From NCBI RefSeq assembly GCF_910592395.1, contig NC_088311.1:17486501-17550500 (forward strand): 64,000 nt of DNA. Direction: 5' to 3'. The translations under genes and the position numbers were made by a program. Under the pieces are notes generated by a model, which searched no databases, had not been told where the DNA came from, and saw only the letters and a list, made by a program, of their open reading frames with translations. Source of the stretch: Lineus longissimus. Its lineage: Eukaryota; Nemertea; Pilidiophora; Heteronemertea; Lineidae. Shown here piece after piece: positions 1 through 11,994 of this stretch (its first letter is position 1; each line of letters starts with the position of its first letter).

Positions 1-178
1 AATTCCCCCATTTAAAAATATATCTATAAATTCACTAACTGTACATAAGGCATTGCAAGGGTTTCCTGATTTATAGTAGCCCCATCCCTGCAGTATGCTA
101 GTTACATGAAATATGTATCACCATGAGAGCCTTGGCTCAGAGAACTAGCCAAAAATTCTTAAAACTTCAAAAACCTAC

Positions 179-3100
179 CGTTTGAGCAGCAAGGGGAGGA
201 AAGTGAGCTTGAGCTGCTAGTGTAGGCGCAGGCTGTTGTGGATGGGAGTCCCAAGCACCAGTCGTAGGTGAAGCTTGTGCATGGGCTGTAAGCGTAATGC
301 CAGGCTGAGGCTGTGGGCTACCCCACACATCAACTCTTGGTGTCCCATTCAGTTGAGTATTGGCGTTTGTACTTGGAGGCGAGTCAAAGGTGGTCGAGAA
401 CGGATCAGAGAAGGCATCCATCTGAGCAATACCCTGAAAAGTCACCATTTATTCTGTTTTAAAAATAGCTGTTATTTGTTAACTAAATTCATGAGGCAAA
501 CTGCTACTACTGACATTGATTGACCACAGACCTGAAGGAAAAGTATAACAAATTCAAGAAGGAGACACATTATCAATGGGTCTTTGCTTGGTGATAGATA
601 GTACAAAGTGCCAATACACCCTTCTGCCTTACTGAGTTGGTGTGAATCGTAGACCAGATTTTCACCCACAGCAATAATCCTCGCGCACTTTCTAACGACT
701 ATTCAACGCTTTGTCTCTTAACTAAGTTTCTGCGCTGCACCAAACGTGACCCGTTTTGCACATGGCGCGCCTTATGACTGCTCGGTCTTTTTGGAAACAT
801 TTGGAAATTTCTGAGGACAATGCAAAATGACCCCAATTGAACAGAGTCGAAGGACCGCAGGAACTTTGTAAAGGAAACAATGCGTTGAACAGTTGAGTGA
901 GGATTTTCACAATGCACATGGGAGTAATCTGGTCTACTGTTTACATCAGTTGAAAGATAGAAGGGCAAATGGCCAACCACGGGAGCTTTCAATAGAGATA
1001 CAGGGTGTCAAAAAATAGTCTTCATAGTTTCAAATCTTAATATTTTCTTCAAAAATGATTTTATCCTGGAAGCATTTTTGCATCGGAAGCTAGAAGCCAT
1101 AGGATGTTTTATGAATGTTGAAAGTCATTTGTCCTTGCTCAGTCAATAGCCCTTCAAAGTCTCCTATTAGAGAAATCTGTTGTTGAGCAAGATTTTGTCA
1201 GTTCAATTTGTGTCTGTTACGGTACCCAGTTTCAAGAATTTGGCAGTTCGAATTGTGTCTGTTATGGTACCAAGTTTCAAGATTTTGTCGGTTCGAATTG
1301 CGTCAGTTACGGTACCCAGTTTCAAGATTTTGTCAGTTCGAATTGCGTCAGTTACGGTACCCAGTTTCAAGAATTTGTCAGTTCGAATTGTGTCTGTTAC
1401 GGTACCCACTTTCAAGATTTTGTCAGTTCAAATTGTGTCTGTCACAGTACCCAGTATCAAGATTTTGTCAGTTCGAATTGCGTCAGTTACGGTACCCAGT
1501 TTCAAGAATTTGTCAGTTCGAATTGTGTCTGTTACGGTACCCACTTTCAAGATTTTGTCAGTTCAAATTGTGTCTGTCACAGTACCCAGTATCAAGATCA
1601 TGCCAGTTCGAATTGCGTCTGTTACGGTACCCAGTTTCAAGATTTTGTCAGTTCGAATTGTGTCTGTTACAGTTTCACGTATCAAAGCAGGTGTATATGT
1701 TCTGGAGTCAAGAGATGTTTTACCTGTGATAGCGAGGCCAGTTCTGTCTCCAGATCCAGCAAAGTCCCGATACCCGAGTCTGGTTTTGAGACTGCTACTG
1801 CAGCATTACTCTTGGGAACCTGGCAAAAATACAACAATACAATCATAAATTGTCAACTTGCACGATATTTGCCGAAGACCAGAACCACATCACCCACAAC
1901 AGGTCTTTTTCTATTTTGCCAGGTACTTTCTAATTCGAATTACAGGATCTTTTACAGAATCAACTTAGAAACTCTCTATTAACGACACCCTTGTGACTGA
2001 CAAATAATGTCCTTAAAAGGGAGGTATCCTGTATGCAGAGGTCAAATTGCATTTTAAAAATATCCATTTGAGATCAAAATCACTGTCATCCAAACAGAGG
2101 TGTCCACCAAGGGAAGTTTCATTTAACGCTACAATCTTCGAATGAGATCCAATATCGTAGCTGGCAACGTCTTGAAAATCTACTCTCTATAAATTCTACA
2201 GCGTTTAGTGACAATTCAATGTTTTTTGCCCGCTTACTTCATAGATGTGTGAATCAGGGTCATCCCTGGGTGTACCGGTGGCTACGATCGTAATTTCTCG
2301 CGGACAGCCTTTAGGTACTTCGTAGACTGGTTCTTCTGCATTCGTTGAAGCGTCAACCTCATTGTTGTTCTCTTTCGCTTTCTTGGCAAGTTCGACTTCT
2401 TTCTTTTTCAGTTCGAAGACAACTTGGAACAAGTCTCTTAAGGTTAGCACCAGATGTTCAGCCTGCAGTAGGAAATATTAGGGGGATATTGAAGAAGGGG
2501 TGCGTGCAAGAAACCTTAGGCTTGTGTTGACTTGCCCTTAACCCTTAGAACCCTGGGTTCCCCAGAGGTATCCACCTCCGTACCCTGGGTTCCTGAATGC
2601 ATTTTGAATATCTCAAAACTGGTACCACGCACAGTAATGTTTTCGGTCAATAGATGGCAGTCTATTGAACAGGATACAATCTGTAGTTACTTACAGCTTT
2701 TTCCGTTTTAATTCCAAAGAATTTGTGATGTCCATCGCCATCTCCGCACACGTAGCCAAACGCCCGGGTGTCTCCCACGTCACGTGATATGAATGACACT
2801 CGATGCACTGCATGATGATGGATAAGTTTCTGGAGAGAAAAAAGACGCCGGTTAAAACAAGAGCAAGGCAATGTTGCATTTTTCCTACACTGATTGGTCA
2901 TAATAATGGCTTTAACTTCAAGTCGCCCTTAGTTGCTCATCTCATGTACGTAACACCTCATGCATGAACAGACTTGCGATGATGGATAGTAATTTGGACA
3001 ATGTCCTTTGTGGACTATCATAGCGCTCACATAGCTCTGAAAGTTAGCAAAATGCAAATACAGTGCTTCTGCCAGGACGGAAAATTGGGCAGTAAAAAGA

Positions 3101-6100
3101 TTTTTTTTTAATCTTTTAAAAATCTGAGATTTTTTTAGGCACATAAAATCACCAAAATAAGCTTCAAAATGCCTTAAATTTTTTTACACCCCAAACTTTT
3201 GTGAGCAGAGAGAAGCAGGGAAAGCTTTTTCCAACCGTGGAAGGGGTTTGTACCCCACTGGCAGAAAGTCTGATGGAGAACCCAAAAATTACCATCATTG
3301 CCCCCTCCCCCCTCCCCCAGACATATCACCAGAACTGTTCTAGAACTGAGCACTATACAATGGCCTACTTCTCTTGTCCTTTCAGGAAATGGATGTGGGG
3401 GTTAACGACACACAAAGGCCAGTTCTCAAGACAATGCTTCATTACATATGTAACATGTATTGACCTGATCAATATCATTGTTTCCAGTGCCCAAAGGTGG
3501 GTAAAACAAATAGCTGGTCAGACCTTTCGACCAGATGGTGTTCATTGATGCCATGCAGAATCTCGAGGTGTATATAAAATCAATCCTGGTTATTGAAGAA
3601 AACAAATGATGCAGGGTATGACTCGCACACCCGTAGACCATTGATGTCTGGTGATATAAGTATTAGTCCAAAAATACTGCCCTACAGTCAAAAGATCTCT
3701 GGTTTGAATCCTGGTCAAAGCAACTTCATTTTACTGTACTTCGTTCATTCTTTAAGAATATACTATGAGATTAATCGATAGGCCTTGTACGCTTTTGCTG
3801 GAAAATGTGGCAGTAGTGTCATATCATAAAAACATGAAAACATTGAATCTGGCATCCATTTTGGGACACCATATATGTCCCCTGAGAGTAAGCCAACTCA
3901 ACTCCTCTCTTCATTCATGCAGTACCCTGTACCGGTAAACCCTATATACATGGAATAGGACATTAAACATCTTTACCGAGCTTTTCTCATCATAGATCTT
4001 CATCCCATCAAGAGACACATAAATATTCAGCCTCTGCTTGTGGCCTCCCTGACTTTTTAGGGCCGCTTTTAATTTCGTCATCGCTTCTTGGCAGATTTTA
4101 TCTCCACGGGCCTCGGGCACGTCCTCTGTACCAATCAACTTGGCTTTGAACAGAACGCCATCGCCATGGAATCTGGCAGGGTCTAGTTTATCTGAAAAAA
4201 AAGTTCCGAAATTTAGAAATTTAAGGAAAAGACATTCTGAATAATATGCAAATGGACAAAAATTAATCTGGAGAGGAGATATAGAGCTTATGCAGATGAT
4301 GTCATCTCGAAAGACACCATTTTGGATGTAAAATTTGCGCCATACCACTTGGTGTATTTGGTTGTCTGCGCAAAAATAGTGGAAGCGAAGAAGTGTACTG
4401 TCAACCAAGATGTTATTCATACTTTGCTAGTGACATCTTCAGGGCAAAGGAATCAAAACACAATGTCACTGCACATCATTCTCTTATGACAAAATCTTAC
4501 AAACATGTCGTATTTTTCTATTTCACTTGGCACCAATGCAAGAGTATACAGACATGATACAGTTGAATCTCTCTAGCAAGGACACCATTGGCCTTTGGGC
4601 CCACCCCTACTCCACGCTGCAATTTTGAGGGGGACCAGTGCTTGTAACCATATTTTTAAAAAAAAACTCCTTTCAATCCAGGGGATAGCCAACTAAATTA
4701 TAACAGGTTATATGCCAAAGTTGTGACATGATGGAATGGCAAGGTAAATTAGATCAACTGGTCACACCTTTGAATGAAAATGCACCTCCCTCTTCAGAAA
4801 AGATGCAAGAGTTATTCCACAAGAAAACCCCTTTTTCATTTTCTAGGGGATTTTACAACCATTTTTATGTCACATCAGACTCAACTTTGATCCCTGAGAT
4901 GACCGGACTGAAACAACTTAAGATCAACAGTCACTGCAATTCAGTTCAGTTTTGCCCCCCTGGTGGCCAAGCCAAGAATCAGACTGGACCAAACTGAAGG
5001 ACGACAATGGACGATGTACACTGTGCTATGGTATAAACTGATACCAAAAATCATAAAAGCTTTAGATAGTATGAACTGCAGTTTCCAGCTGTAAATTCTT
5101 ATACAATTTACTCGATGAAGACAATGGCAAATGGTTTTACTATAAACCACCATGACACACGTCACCACAACTGCGCTACAATTTATTTAGACCACAAATT
5201 TATGAAATTTTCAATGTCATTGTTCTGTACCAGGATAAAGTTTGTACAACGTTTTTCTATCACTGACATCCTGAAACTAAACTGAGACTGGCATGAGTTT
5301 TATAACCAGCGGCAAGAACATCACAATACAATACTAGTAAGTTTCAATGGGACTTAATTGAAAGTGGCTCACTCACAGATCTACATTTTCCTTCACATGA
5401 AAGAGTTGGATTTGATGGCATAAAGTTGATTCAAAATAGGCAAATTATATTGAACATGTAGAATAATAACATTTTTGATTCAAGCACTATATCATCTGAC
5501 TGAAGATGTACGAAAGTGTCAGCTGAGCAAGAGGCCCTCAGGCTTCTTGTTAGATTTGATGACCCACAACCCTAAGCAAAACACACCAATCAAGACAGTT
5601 AGATTGAAAGAAAGCATTTAGGTCAGAAATAGGCCATGGGCCAAGTCCAAAAAGTTGTCATTCGTGACAACATTTTGGGGGAAAGCAAAAGTCTTCCTAT
5701 CATGATGAATTAGGAGATCACATCACATAATCATAAAGCAGTTAGCTTTGTTATTGATTTCACTACCAGGTGGCCAAATCTGCTTTCTTCAGTCCTGCCA
5801 CCTTGGAGGCAACTTATGAACTAAAGTCTTCCTATCTGTTCAGAGCAGATGAAATGATTTTCTGGTTACAGTCCAGTATTCAAACTACACATATTGAACG
5901 CCAAGGAGTCTGCTTATTGGAAAAGAGAAGGGTTAACTAGCCTTTTAGCGGTGCCATGATAAACAGTCTAACAACTTTGTTTTAATTAGTGTAAAGAACC
6001 AAAAAGAAAAAGTGTGTTAAATTACTGTAGTGTAAACTGGGAAGTTTTTGCGATGCCAGAAATTGGCATATTTGGCCATTTTTAATTGTCTGCAGCAAAT

Positions 6101-9100
6101 CCTGCATGTGCCGCCAAAATCTATTTCATGGTTCAAAATCCTGCCAGTTTTGAGTTGGCATTTAATTTTGTCTACCAAATCATGAAAACTTACTATTCAT
6201 AAAGATTTCCCAGTTCACAGTAAATGAAAGGAGGAGTCACAGAATTGTTTAATTCTTTGAAATTGACCGCCAGAGACAAAAAAAATGGTGGTCCCGCCCA
6301 CTGGAGCACCAGAATTGCATACTTTTTCCATTTTCCTTTTCTTTACTTAAATAAATTGAAAAAACCACTAATATTTAATTTTGTCCTTCTGAACCTTCTT
6401 TTTGAAATATCATTCACGAAAATCATCATCGGTTTAGCCTAAAAAACATCAGATGACATGAACCCATCTCTTCTGATCTTCAAAGACACCATTTTAGTTC
6501 CAAAATCAACCACAAGGTGGAATACTAGTTCCGAATTATCGTCTGCCAATGCCTGAGCCATCCCCATGACAGCCATTAGCCAAGATGCGGCAGAACTACT
6601 GGGGAGTCATCTGATGGCCTCCTGACAAACTTAAAGTAAAATGCATATCAATGTCGCTAGCGGTCACATATGACCTTTAATAATAGATTAACGACCATGG
6701 CGGGTAAAGAATTGATAGTTAATGTTGCCTGTCAGAAAGTTACAAATTTTATGTAGTATAGAGCATGCAGGGAAACATCCGAATGTGTACACAAAAGTTG
6801 TATTGTTGACTTTTTGGATGCATTCAAGATGTGATCTCTACAGGAAAGGCAAAAATAGCCTAATGGTGAGTGCCATTAGGAGTTATAAAGACTCGTCATT
6901 TGAAGGGATAGGCCACGGGCCAAATCCAAAAAGCTGTCATTCCGTCGTGACAAAAATGCTCTTATCATGATGAATTGGGTGCGTGTTAATAATAATATTG
7001 AGATCATATATAGCGCTTTTCCAGGTTTCCCTGCTCAAAGCACTTTTGGGATACCATATTATTATCCCGGTCTCCACAGAAATCAATCCAGGGTTTCCAG
7101 AAGCAACCAGAAGGCACTCACTTGAACTCGACCAGTAGGGGAACCAAGCTGTGATTAGGCCAGGCCAACTACCGCAGCCCCCTCACCAGATACACTAACT
7201 TTATTAATCACAAGAACATCCAACCTGGCTGAAGTTGGTTCCTTAGTTCTTTTTCCTTATCCCCAATTCTACTTATTCCCGATCCTTGGACGGTTATGGT
7301 TGGGGTTAGCATTGGCCTTTATTGCCAATAATAACTGTATTTAGCCCTCACTAATGAATTACTACCTTAGCACTCACATTAGGAACAAGGAATAAGTAAT
7401 TACTTGAGAATCGGGAATAAGGAATAAGGAATAAGAAGCCAACTTCAGGCAGGCGAACATCCAATGCTTAGAGCAGTTATTTTAGTTGATCTTTTCACTC
7501 CTAGGTGGCCGAACCTGCTTCCTTCAGTCCAGCCACCTAGGAGGCAACTAAAGAACTAAGATTATCCTGCAGGAGCAGTTGAAATGGTTTTCTGGTTAAT
7601 ACTTATGTCCCGTGTCAGTATATCTGGTTGAAGGAGAACTATTTCTGCGGGAACACAACAAGAGCATTTTTACTCTGCCCCAAAAATGCTGTCTTAAATT
7701 CAAAGACTAGTTCCCCCTTTTTGGATTTGGCCCAGGGCCGAGGAGACGACAGGCAGGAGCCAGATGGGCCACTTTAAGTTACAAAAAGCCACCAAAAGGT
7801 GTCTCAACTATTTTACTCTTCAGTGGCATTATTTATCCTTACAAAATATATTTTCATCACCGAGTCAAACCATGTCAAACCAGACCCAGTTAACAGTAAC
7901 TGCGCATCAGTCTCAGAGATACAATCAAATGGACTACCTACGCTCCTGCCTTCAGTTCTCCCTTTAACACTTTAGCGGAGCAGTGTTTTTTGGCAAAGTC
8001 CCCTGTGGGAGCACATAACACCGTTATGACCACTTCTCACCCCTTTCACGAAGCAACTTAGAATACAGACTTCTCCTTGACGTTAATTAACGTCATTGCT
8101 CCTTGAAGGCCTTAATGCATTTGACGTTGATAAACGTCATTGCTCCGCTAAAGTGTTAAGATATGTAAGATCATAAACAGCATCGCTACAATCAAAATAT
8201 GGTATTTACAAACTCTATCTTGGGTCACTTGATGATGGTGGTCGTGATTATGATGATGTCGACCTGTCACAAAAAAGGAGTTGATAAATCTTGTGGGAAA
8301 AGAACTCAGTCATGCACAAGACAAGTCTATCAGTAGAACCTCTCTAATATGAACCCTCTGGGGACTGACAAACGCTGTCCTTGATAGAGAGGTATCCTGA
8401 TTATAGAGTAAAAATTTAATAGAATTTAGAAACGCAGACCCAGTTGGAAACAATGATTTATAAACGCTGTCCTGAACACAGGGGTGTCCACTAACAGAGG
8501 TTCTACTGTATCCTGATTAAATGGGACAAAATGCGATGTCATCCCTACTTTCCAGCTGACGTTGGGCAAACACCTTCAACGCAAATCAAAACTTGTTCTA
8601 ATTGGACTTTGCTGGATAGTATCTTCAACAAAACAGGAATCAAATCCCTCGACCAATCATAATCAAGTTCTCAATCTCATTCATGCAGATGATGTGTGCA
8701 ACCATGCTCTGGTATAAAATCTTGGACCACAAAGTTTTGACATTGCTTAAACTTCTTCTTTTGACTTTATGCTGGTGAAAGTATCGGGTGGTATAAAACG
8801 TGGACCGTGGGGAAAAATTTACTAGTGCAAAAAAAATTAGCGGGTAGATTTTAAACTATACCCGCTATGATACGAACCTATATCTTGATCTATCTGTGCA
8901 TAGCCCTCATGCCCTTTCACAGGCATAGCAAAGTCTCACTGACAACAAACGTGCGTAGGTCCTGATCTTTTCGATGCGATAAGGTAATTCTAAACGTTTC
9001 AAAATCAATCGAGACAAATTGGGCAAATTGGGCAGGTTCACACACACAGCATCCCTGTCTTTCAGTAATCCAATAAACATGGGAGCAAGCTCAAGCACAA

Positions 9101-9843
9101 AACAATTAGTGCTACGTCAAATTTTGCTAGTCCATATGACACCGGTGAACCAGCTAAACTGTAGAAAGATTACGAGCTTATGGTTCCTCTGTCAGACACA
9201 ATTGTACGTATATGCATGCACAGTGACAAAACCATGTGCCAATGCCAGAGCCAAAACAGATCAATACACGAAGTGGTGCTTCTCATCGAGGTAGTAATCG
9301 GGGAAATAACGTTGTCCATCCCTGTGAAAAGTATCCCGTCAAAACACTGTATTGATCACAAGCCTGCGATAAACGTCAATTCTTCAGAACCTCCCTCTAC
9401 TGGTGACCACTATAACTATCGTTCGGAATTAGGAAAAGGTCATTTATTTTGTTAGCTATTCCATAACCTGGGAGAGAGAATATCAGTTTCACCAGTGCTG
9501 CACACTAGTGGAGTGTAGAAGAACTAAAACTAGTCTTTTTCTTCTAACATCCAGGGACCGGTAAGCAGAGAAGTTTCACGTTACATAGAACTATCTCCGC
9601 ATCACTAGCCTATGTATACAGACATTAATTCAAGACTAGACTTTATCGATTCTTGGTACCAAGTATGCACACGTTGTACATGCAACACATGCAAAATAAT
9701 AATAAGGGGAAAGGAAGAAACGAGAGTCAGGAAAAGTGAGATTGAGTGGAAAAATCTGAAAAATCATTACCTTTCTTTGGTTTTCCCTTTTCTTGCTTTT
9801 TGGGCGAGGTTTTCAGCTCGTCTGGCTTTTCCTCAGCAGACAT
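179..9843 (-). CDS. DAB: Disabled (DAB) family PTB adaptor, 5' part; continues beyond the left edge
   Basis: Disabled proteins are cytoplasmic clathrin/receptor adaptors whose PTB domain binds NPxY tails of LDL-receptor-family proteins and phosphoinositides. Five coding exons fit GT-AG rules: 9843-9771 (start ATG, lysine-rich leader MSAEEKPDELKTSPKK), 4191-3977, 2829-2695, 2462-2238 and 433-179. Together they give 301 residues. The PTB domain runs from about residue 25 to 170, with the hallmarks FHGDGVLFKAKLIG, EARGDKICQEAMTKLK, AVHRVSFISRDVGDTRAFGYV and LTLRDLFQVVFELKKKE, all typical of DAB1/DAB2. The last visible exon is Ser/Pro/Gln-rich and holds a DPF motif, the kind AP-2 binds. Exons from the third onward start and end in phase 0. 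The region before the ATG has an acceptor at 9860-9861, so at least one untranslated exon lies upstream (higher coordinates). The 3' exons are outside the window. I cannot tell whether it is closer to DAB1 or DAB2; invertebrates usually have a single gene. Confidence 0.95.
1175..1690. repeat. 45-bp minisatellite, about 11 units
   Basis: Direct repeats of 45 bp contain the core CAGTTCGAATTGTGTCTGTT followed by ACGGTACCCA. The period was measured from TTCAAG at 1321 to the next at 1366. Variants alternate (GCGTCAG versus GTGTCTG; GTTACGG versus GTCACAG), and a three-unit block recurs 135 bp apart (about 1408 and 1543). Because 45 is a multiple of three, long reading frames stay open in several frames on both strands; these are not real proteins. 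Confidence 0.95.
1960..2130. mobile_element. Decayed copy of the TA-flanked CAGTAGAACC MITE
   Basis: The order of motifs (ACTCTCTATTAACGACACCC, GACTGACAAATAATGTCCTTA, GTATCCTG, GAGGTCAAATTG, AGAGGTGTCCACCAAGGGA) matches the intact copies at 32063-32249 and 39481-39640. The terminal bases are too mutated to define ends. Confidence 0.7.
2830..3976 (-). other. DAB intron 2
   Basis: The 1.1-kb intron lies between the two halves of the PTB domain. It holds a possible tRNA-derived SINE around 3600-3770 and otherwise A/T-rich sequence with nothing recognisable. Confidence 0.8.
3600..3770 (+). mobile_element. Possible tRNA-derived SINE
   Basis: A B-box-like GGTTTGAATCC at 3701-3711 is preceded by AAGATCTCT, which is shared with the better SINE head at 29101-29120. 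No clear A box or target duplication was found. Confidence 0.4.
5620..5880. repeat. Dispersed repeat, uninterrupted copy
   Basis: It begins near GGCCATGGGCCAAGTCCAAA, passes through ATCATGATGAATTAGGAG, and ends near AAATGATTTTCTGGTTACAG. The same segments occur in the same order at 6905-6975 and about 7500-7605. Confidence 0.7.
6905..7605. repeat. Second copy of the dispersed repeat, split by an insertion
   Basis: The left part (6905-6975) matches 5630-5710 and the right part (about 7500-7605) matches about 5765-5875. The roughly 500 bp between them are absent from the other copy. They carry a TATAGCGCTTTTCCAGG-type repeat and the foldback element at 7223-7452. Confidence 0.6.
7223..7452. 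mobile_element. Foldback element with about 65-bp inverted arms
   Basis: The left arm (about 7223-7290, GAAGTTGGTTCCTTAGTTC onward, then TTATTCCCGATCC) is repeated in inverse at about 7379-7452 (GAATCGGGAATAAGGAATAA, then GAAGCCAACTTC). The arms are imperfect because an AAGGAAT motif has expanded in one of them. Confidence 0.7.
7968..8155. mobile_element. piggyBac-type MITE with TTAA target duplication
   Basis: The 188-bp element has perfect 15-bp terminal inverted repeats (CACTTTAGCGGAGCA and its complement) flanked on both sides by TTAA (7964-7967 and 8156-8159). TTAA duplication is the hallmark of piggyBac-type transposition. The motif AACGTCATTGCTCC appears twice inside. There is no coding capacity, so it is non-autonomous. 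Confidence 0.85.
8331..8508 (+). mobile_element. TA-type MITE, CAGTAGAACCTC family, copy 1
   Basis: The termini CAGTAGAACCTC and GAGGTTCTACTG are perfect 12-bp inverted repeats, followed on the right by TA. The interior matches the family only in part (ACGCTGTCCTTGATAGAGAG), so this is an older copy. The TA target and CAG termini suggest the pogo/Tigger branch of Tc1/mariner. Confidence 0.85.
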
Positions 9844-10141
9844 TTTGAGTTTCAATATTCTGAAAAATATGATGAAAACACATTCCTTAGAACCAACTTG
9901 TTTGCCGTCCTGACCGTACAATTACAAATCCATTCTTTGTGATGCAATTAGAGGTTCACTTCGGTGGAAAACCCTAAGTTGAACACCCTGCAGTGGCTAC
10001 TTTTAAGAAGCTCAATGTCATGGTGGTCAGACCTGACGAATTTCATGGGATGGTGAGTGGCATAGTGGTTATAATCCGGGAACATAACGAGATTTGTTTA
10101 GCATCATGAGTACGAAAGGTTTGAGGCTAGGATTATGTGAG

Positions 10142-10513
10142 TTGTGACCCGTTCTAGCAAAACCAGTCGCATGTCGCACATAAGATGAGCATAGATGACA
10201 CCAGGAGAAAATGGAAGAAATTGATGTGCTTATATTTCACAAAAGGCAGACAACAGAGAAATGAACAAACAGTCTGTCTCAACTTGTCAAGCTCAGAGCG
10301 ACATGCGCCAGGTTTTGCTAGAATGTGACCCGTTCTAGCAAAACCAGTCGCATGTCGCACATAAGATCAGCCTAGATGACACCAGGAGATAATAGAAGAA
10401 ATTGATGTCGTCAGATTTCACAAAAGGCAGACAATAGTGAAATGAACAAACAGTCTGTCTTAACCTGCCAAGCTCAGAGCGACATGCGGCTGGTTTTGCT
10501 GGAATGGGTCACA
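10142..10513. repeat. Two tandem copies of a GTGACCC-ended MITE-like unit, period about 181 bp
   Basis: GTGACCCGTTCTAGCAAAAC occurs at 10144 and again at 10325. Each unit contains GTCGCATGTCGCAC near its start and GCGACATGCG near its end, so each is itself an inverted-repeat element. The array ends with GGGTCACA. A relative lies alone at 35514-35708. Confidence 0.8.
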
Positions 10514-10539
10514 TATGATGGGGGAAGGCAGTGGGACCC

Positions 10540-10870
10540 ACAAACTGCAATTCTCAAGTTCCATCTCCTGTATTAGAGCACCAGGTTTATAAACAGGAGG
10601 TTGTCTGTTTGACTTTTAGAAGGATCACCACTCGTTTGTCTTTGTGTTCTAGTGCAAGACACTTAATCCTACTTATTTATCTCCTCCCCCAGTCTGAGAA
10701 AATTGCTATTTAGCCATGACCGATGGCCAAATGTGAACACTGCTCCCAAGCACTGAATACGTGCAGCTCAGACACGAAATTCTTTTGCCAGGGAGTCTGA
10801 ACAGGCCAATAGCTGGGGTGTGTGCAGCGCTTTGAGCAATGAACGGCATTTTTGATAGTTTGGTAAATTA
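10540..10870 (+). mobile_element. Possible SINE tail
   Basis: Motifs GCAAGACACTTAATCC and CAGCGCTTTGAGCAATG resemble 3' parts of widespread metazoan SINEs. No tRNA-like head was found, so it is probably 5'-truncated. Confidence 0.35.
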
Positions 10871-11994
10871 CCTCGACATGGTTTCCTCACATGGAACATG
10901 CACCACTTGGCTTTTGATCCTATTTTACACATTTCTCATAGTTATATCAGCCTTGGGCGACGGAGAGAGACAATCTTTTAGCCCAATTTGATATGTAGAT
11001 AGTCCTCAGCCTTATCAAGCAGGATAACATTTTATTGGTGAATAACAAACAAACAGTACATAATCAGACAAGCTAAGACAAAAGTATGACTTGCCCGGCT
11101 AGAGTGATATTTCAGTGGATATTCACGCCCTAATACCTGCTCATGCTACAACTTAACTTACAGAGAAAGATAAATGTAATCCTTCCCGACTGCATAGCTA
11201 CATGTAAGTCCAGAAGGTACAGAGAAGGATAATCCTTCCCAACTGCATAGATAAGTCTAGGATGAGACACCTATTTAAAACATTCTTTTTTACAAGCAAC
11301 TCCCACTGTGACCTTCCACATCAGCCTGAGATTCCTACCTACACCTTTTACTGGCCAACACTCCTAAAAAATTCAACAAAATGGAGTAGAGGCCATTAGA
11401 TCAAATGGTCATGAAAAACACTGGTGCCTTTGACCCAATTTGGTATGCTAGTCCTCCGCTTAACACTCACACTAACAGGATGGGGCAGAACAATCAGAAT
11501 GGAGCATACTTGACAGAAGTAGGCCTAGTTTAAATTGGTTGGCATAAGCATAGACAAATTGTCCTCTGACGCCTCCTTTTTGAGTCAAGTACCATTTTAT
11601 GATGAACTCGCATTTTAAACCAGGTAAACATAATAAAAAGCGATAGTGATATGCCAAAATGTCAATGTAAGTCACTACAGGCTAGAACAAATATTTATGT
11701 GCGACATGGACTTCCCTGGTATGGGCCTCCCCAGAAAAAATTTCGAATATTGAGGGCTTCATTAGATGCGATTTCCTGCATTCTGGGGGGCTTGAAATCC
11801 TGTGAATTTTCCCGCAAGTCAATGAGAAACAAACACTTTTAAAAATCATTTCATGCGGTATGGGATAGACCCGGTCAGTGGTACGGTATGCACCACAAGC
11901 TAAGCAGCAGTGGGGTATGTAAGTGATGTTGCGAAGCGATTCGAAGGCTTTGTACTGTTTATTTTAATAGTATCTCTATAACTATGGTACTATA

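Larger units (their letters stand above)
434..2237 (-). other. DAB intron 4 (between coding exons 4 and 5)
   Basis: This 1.8-kb intron runs from donor GTAAGC at 2237 to acceptor TTTTCAG at 434. It holds a 45-bp minisatellite (about 1175-1690), a possible transposon end near 998-1015, and a decayed MITE (about 1960-2130). No other gene is visible. Confidence 0.85.
4192..9770 (-). other. DAB intron 1, 5.6 kb, repeat-filled
   Basis: The first coding intron of DAB runs from donor GTAATG at 9770 to a T-run CAG acceptor at 4192. It contains a related pair of repeats (about 5620-5880 and 6900-7610, the second interrupted), a foldback element (7223-7452), a TTAA-flanked MITE (7968-8155) and a TA-flanked MITE (8331-8508). 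The remainder is unique-looking, with no coding signal I recognise. Confidence 0.8.

Noticed and set aside
998-1015. A mariner terminus (TACAGGGTGTCAAAAAATAG)
   Set aside because: It resembles the end at 11995, but no second end or transposase-like sequence could be found next to it.
1180-1848. A 222-codon frame of SVRIVSVTVP-like repeats
   Set aside because: It is the 45-bp minisatellite inside a DAB intron. The open frame follows from the period, and the opposite strand is open as well.
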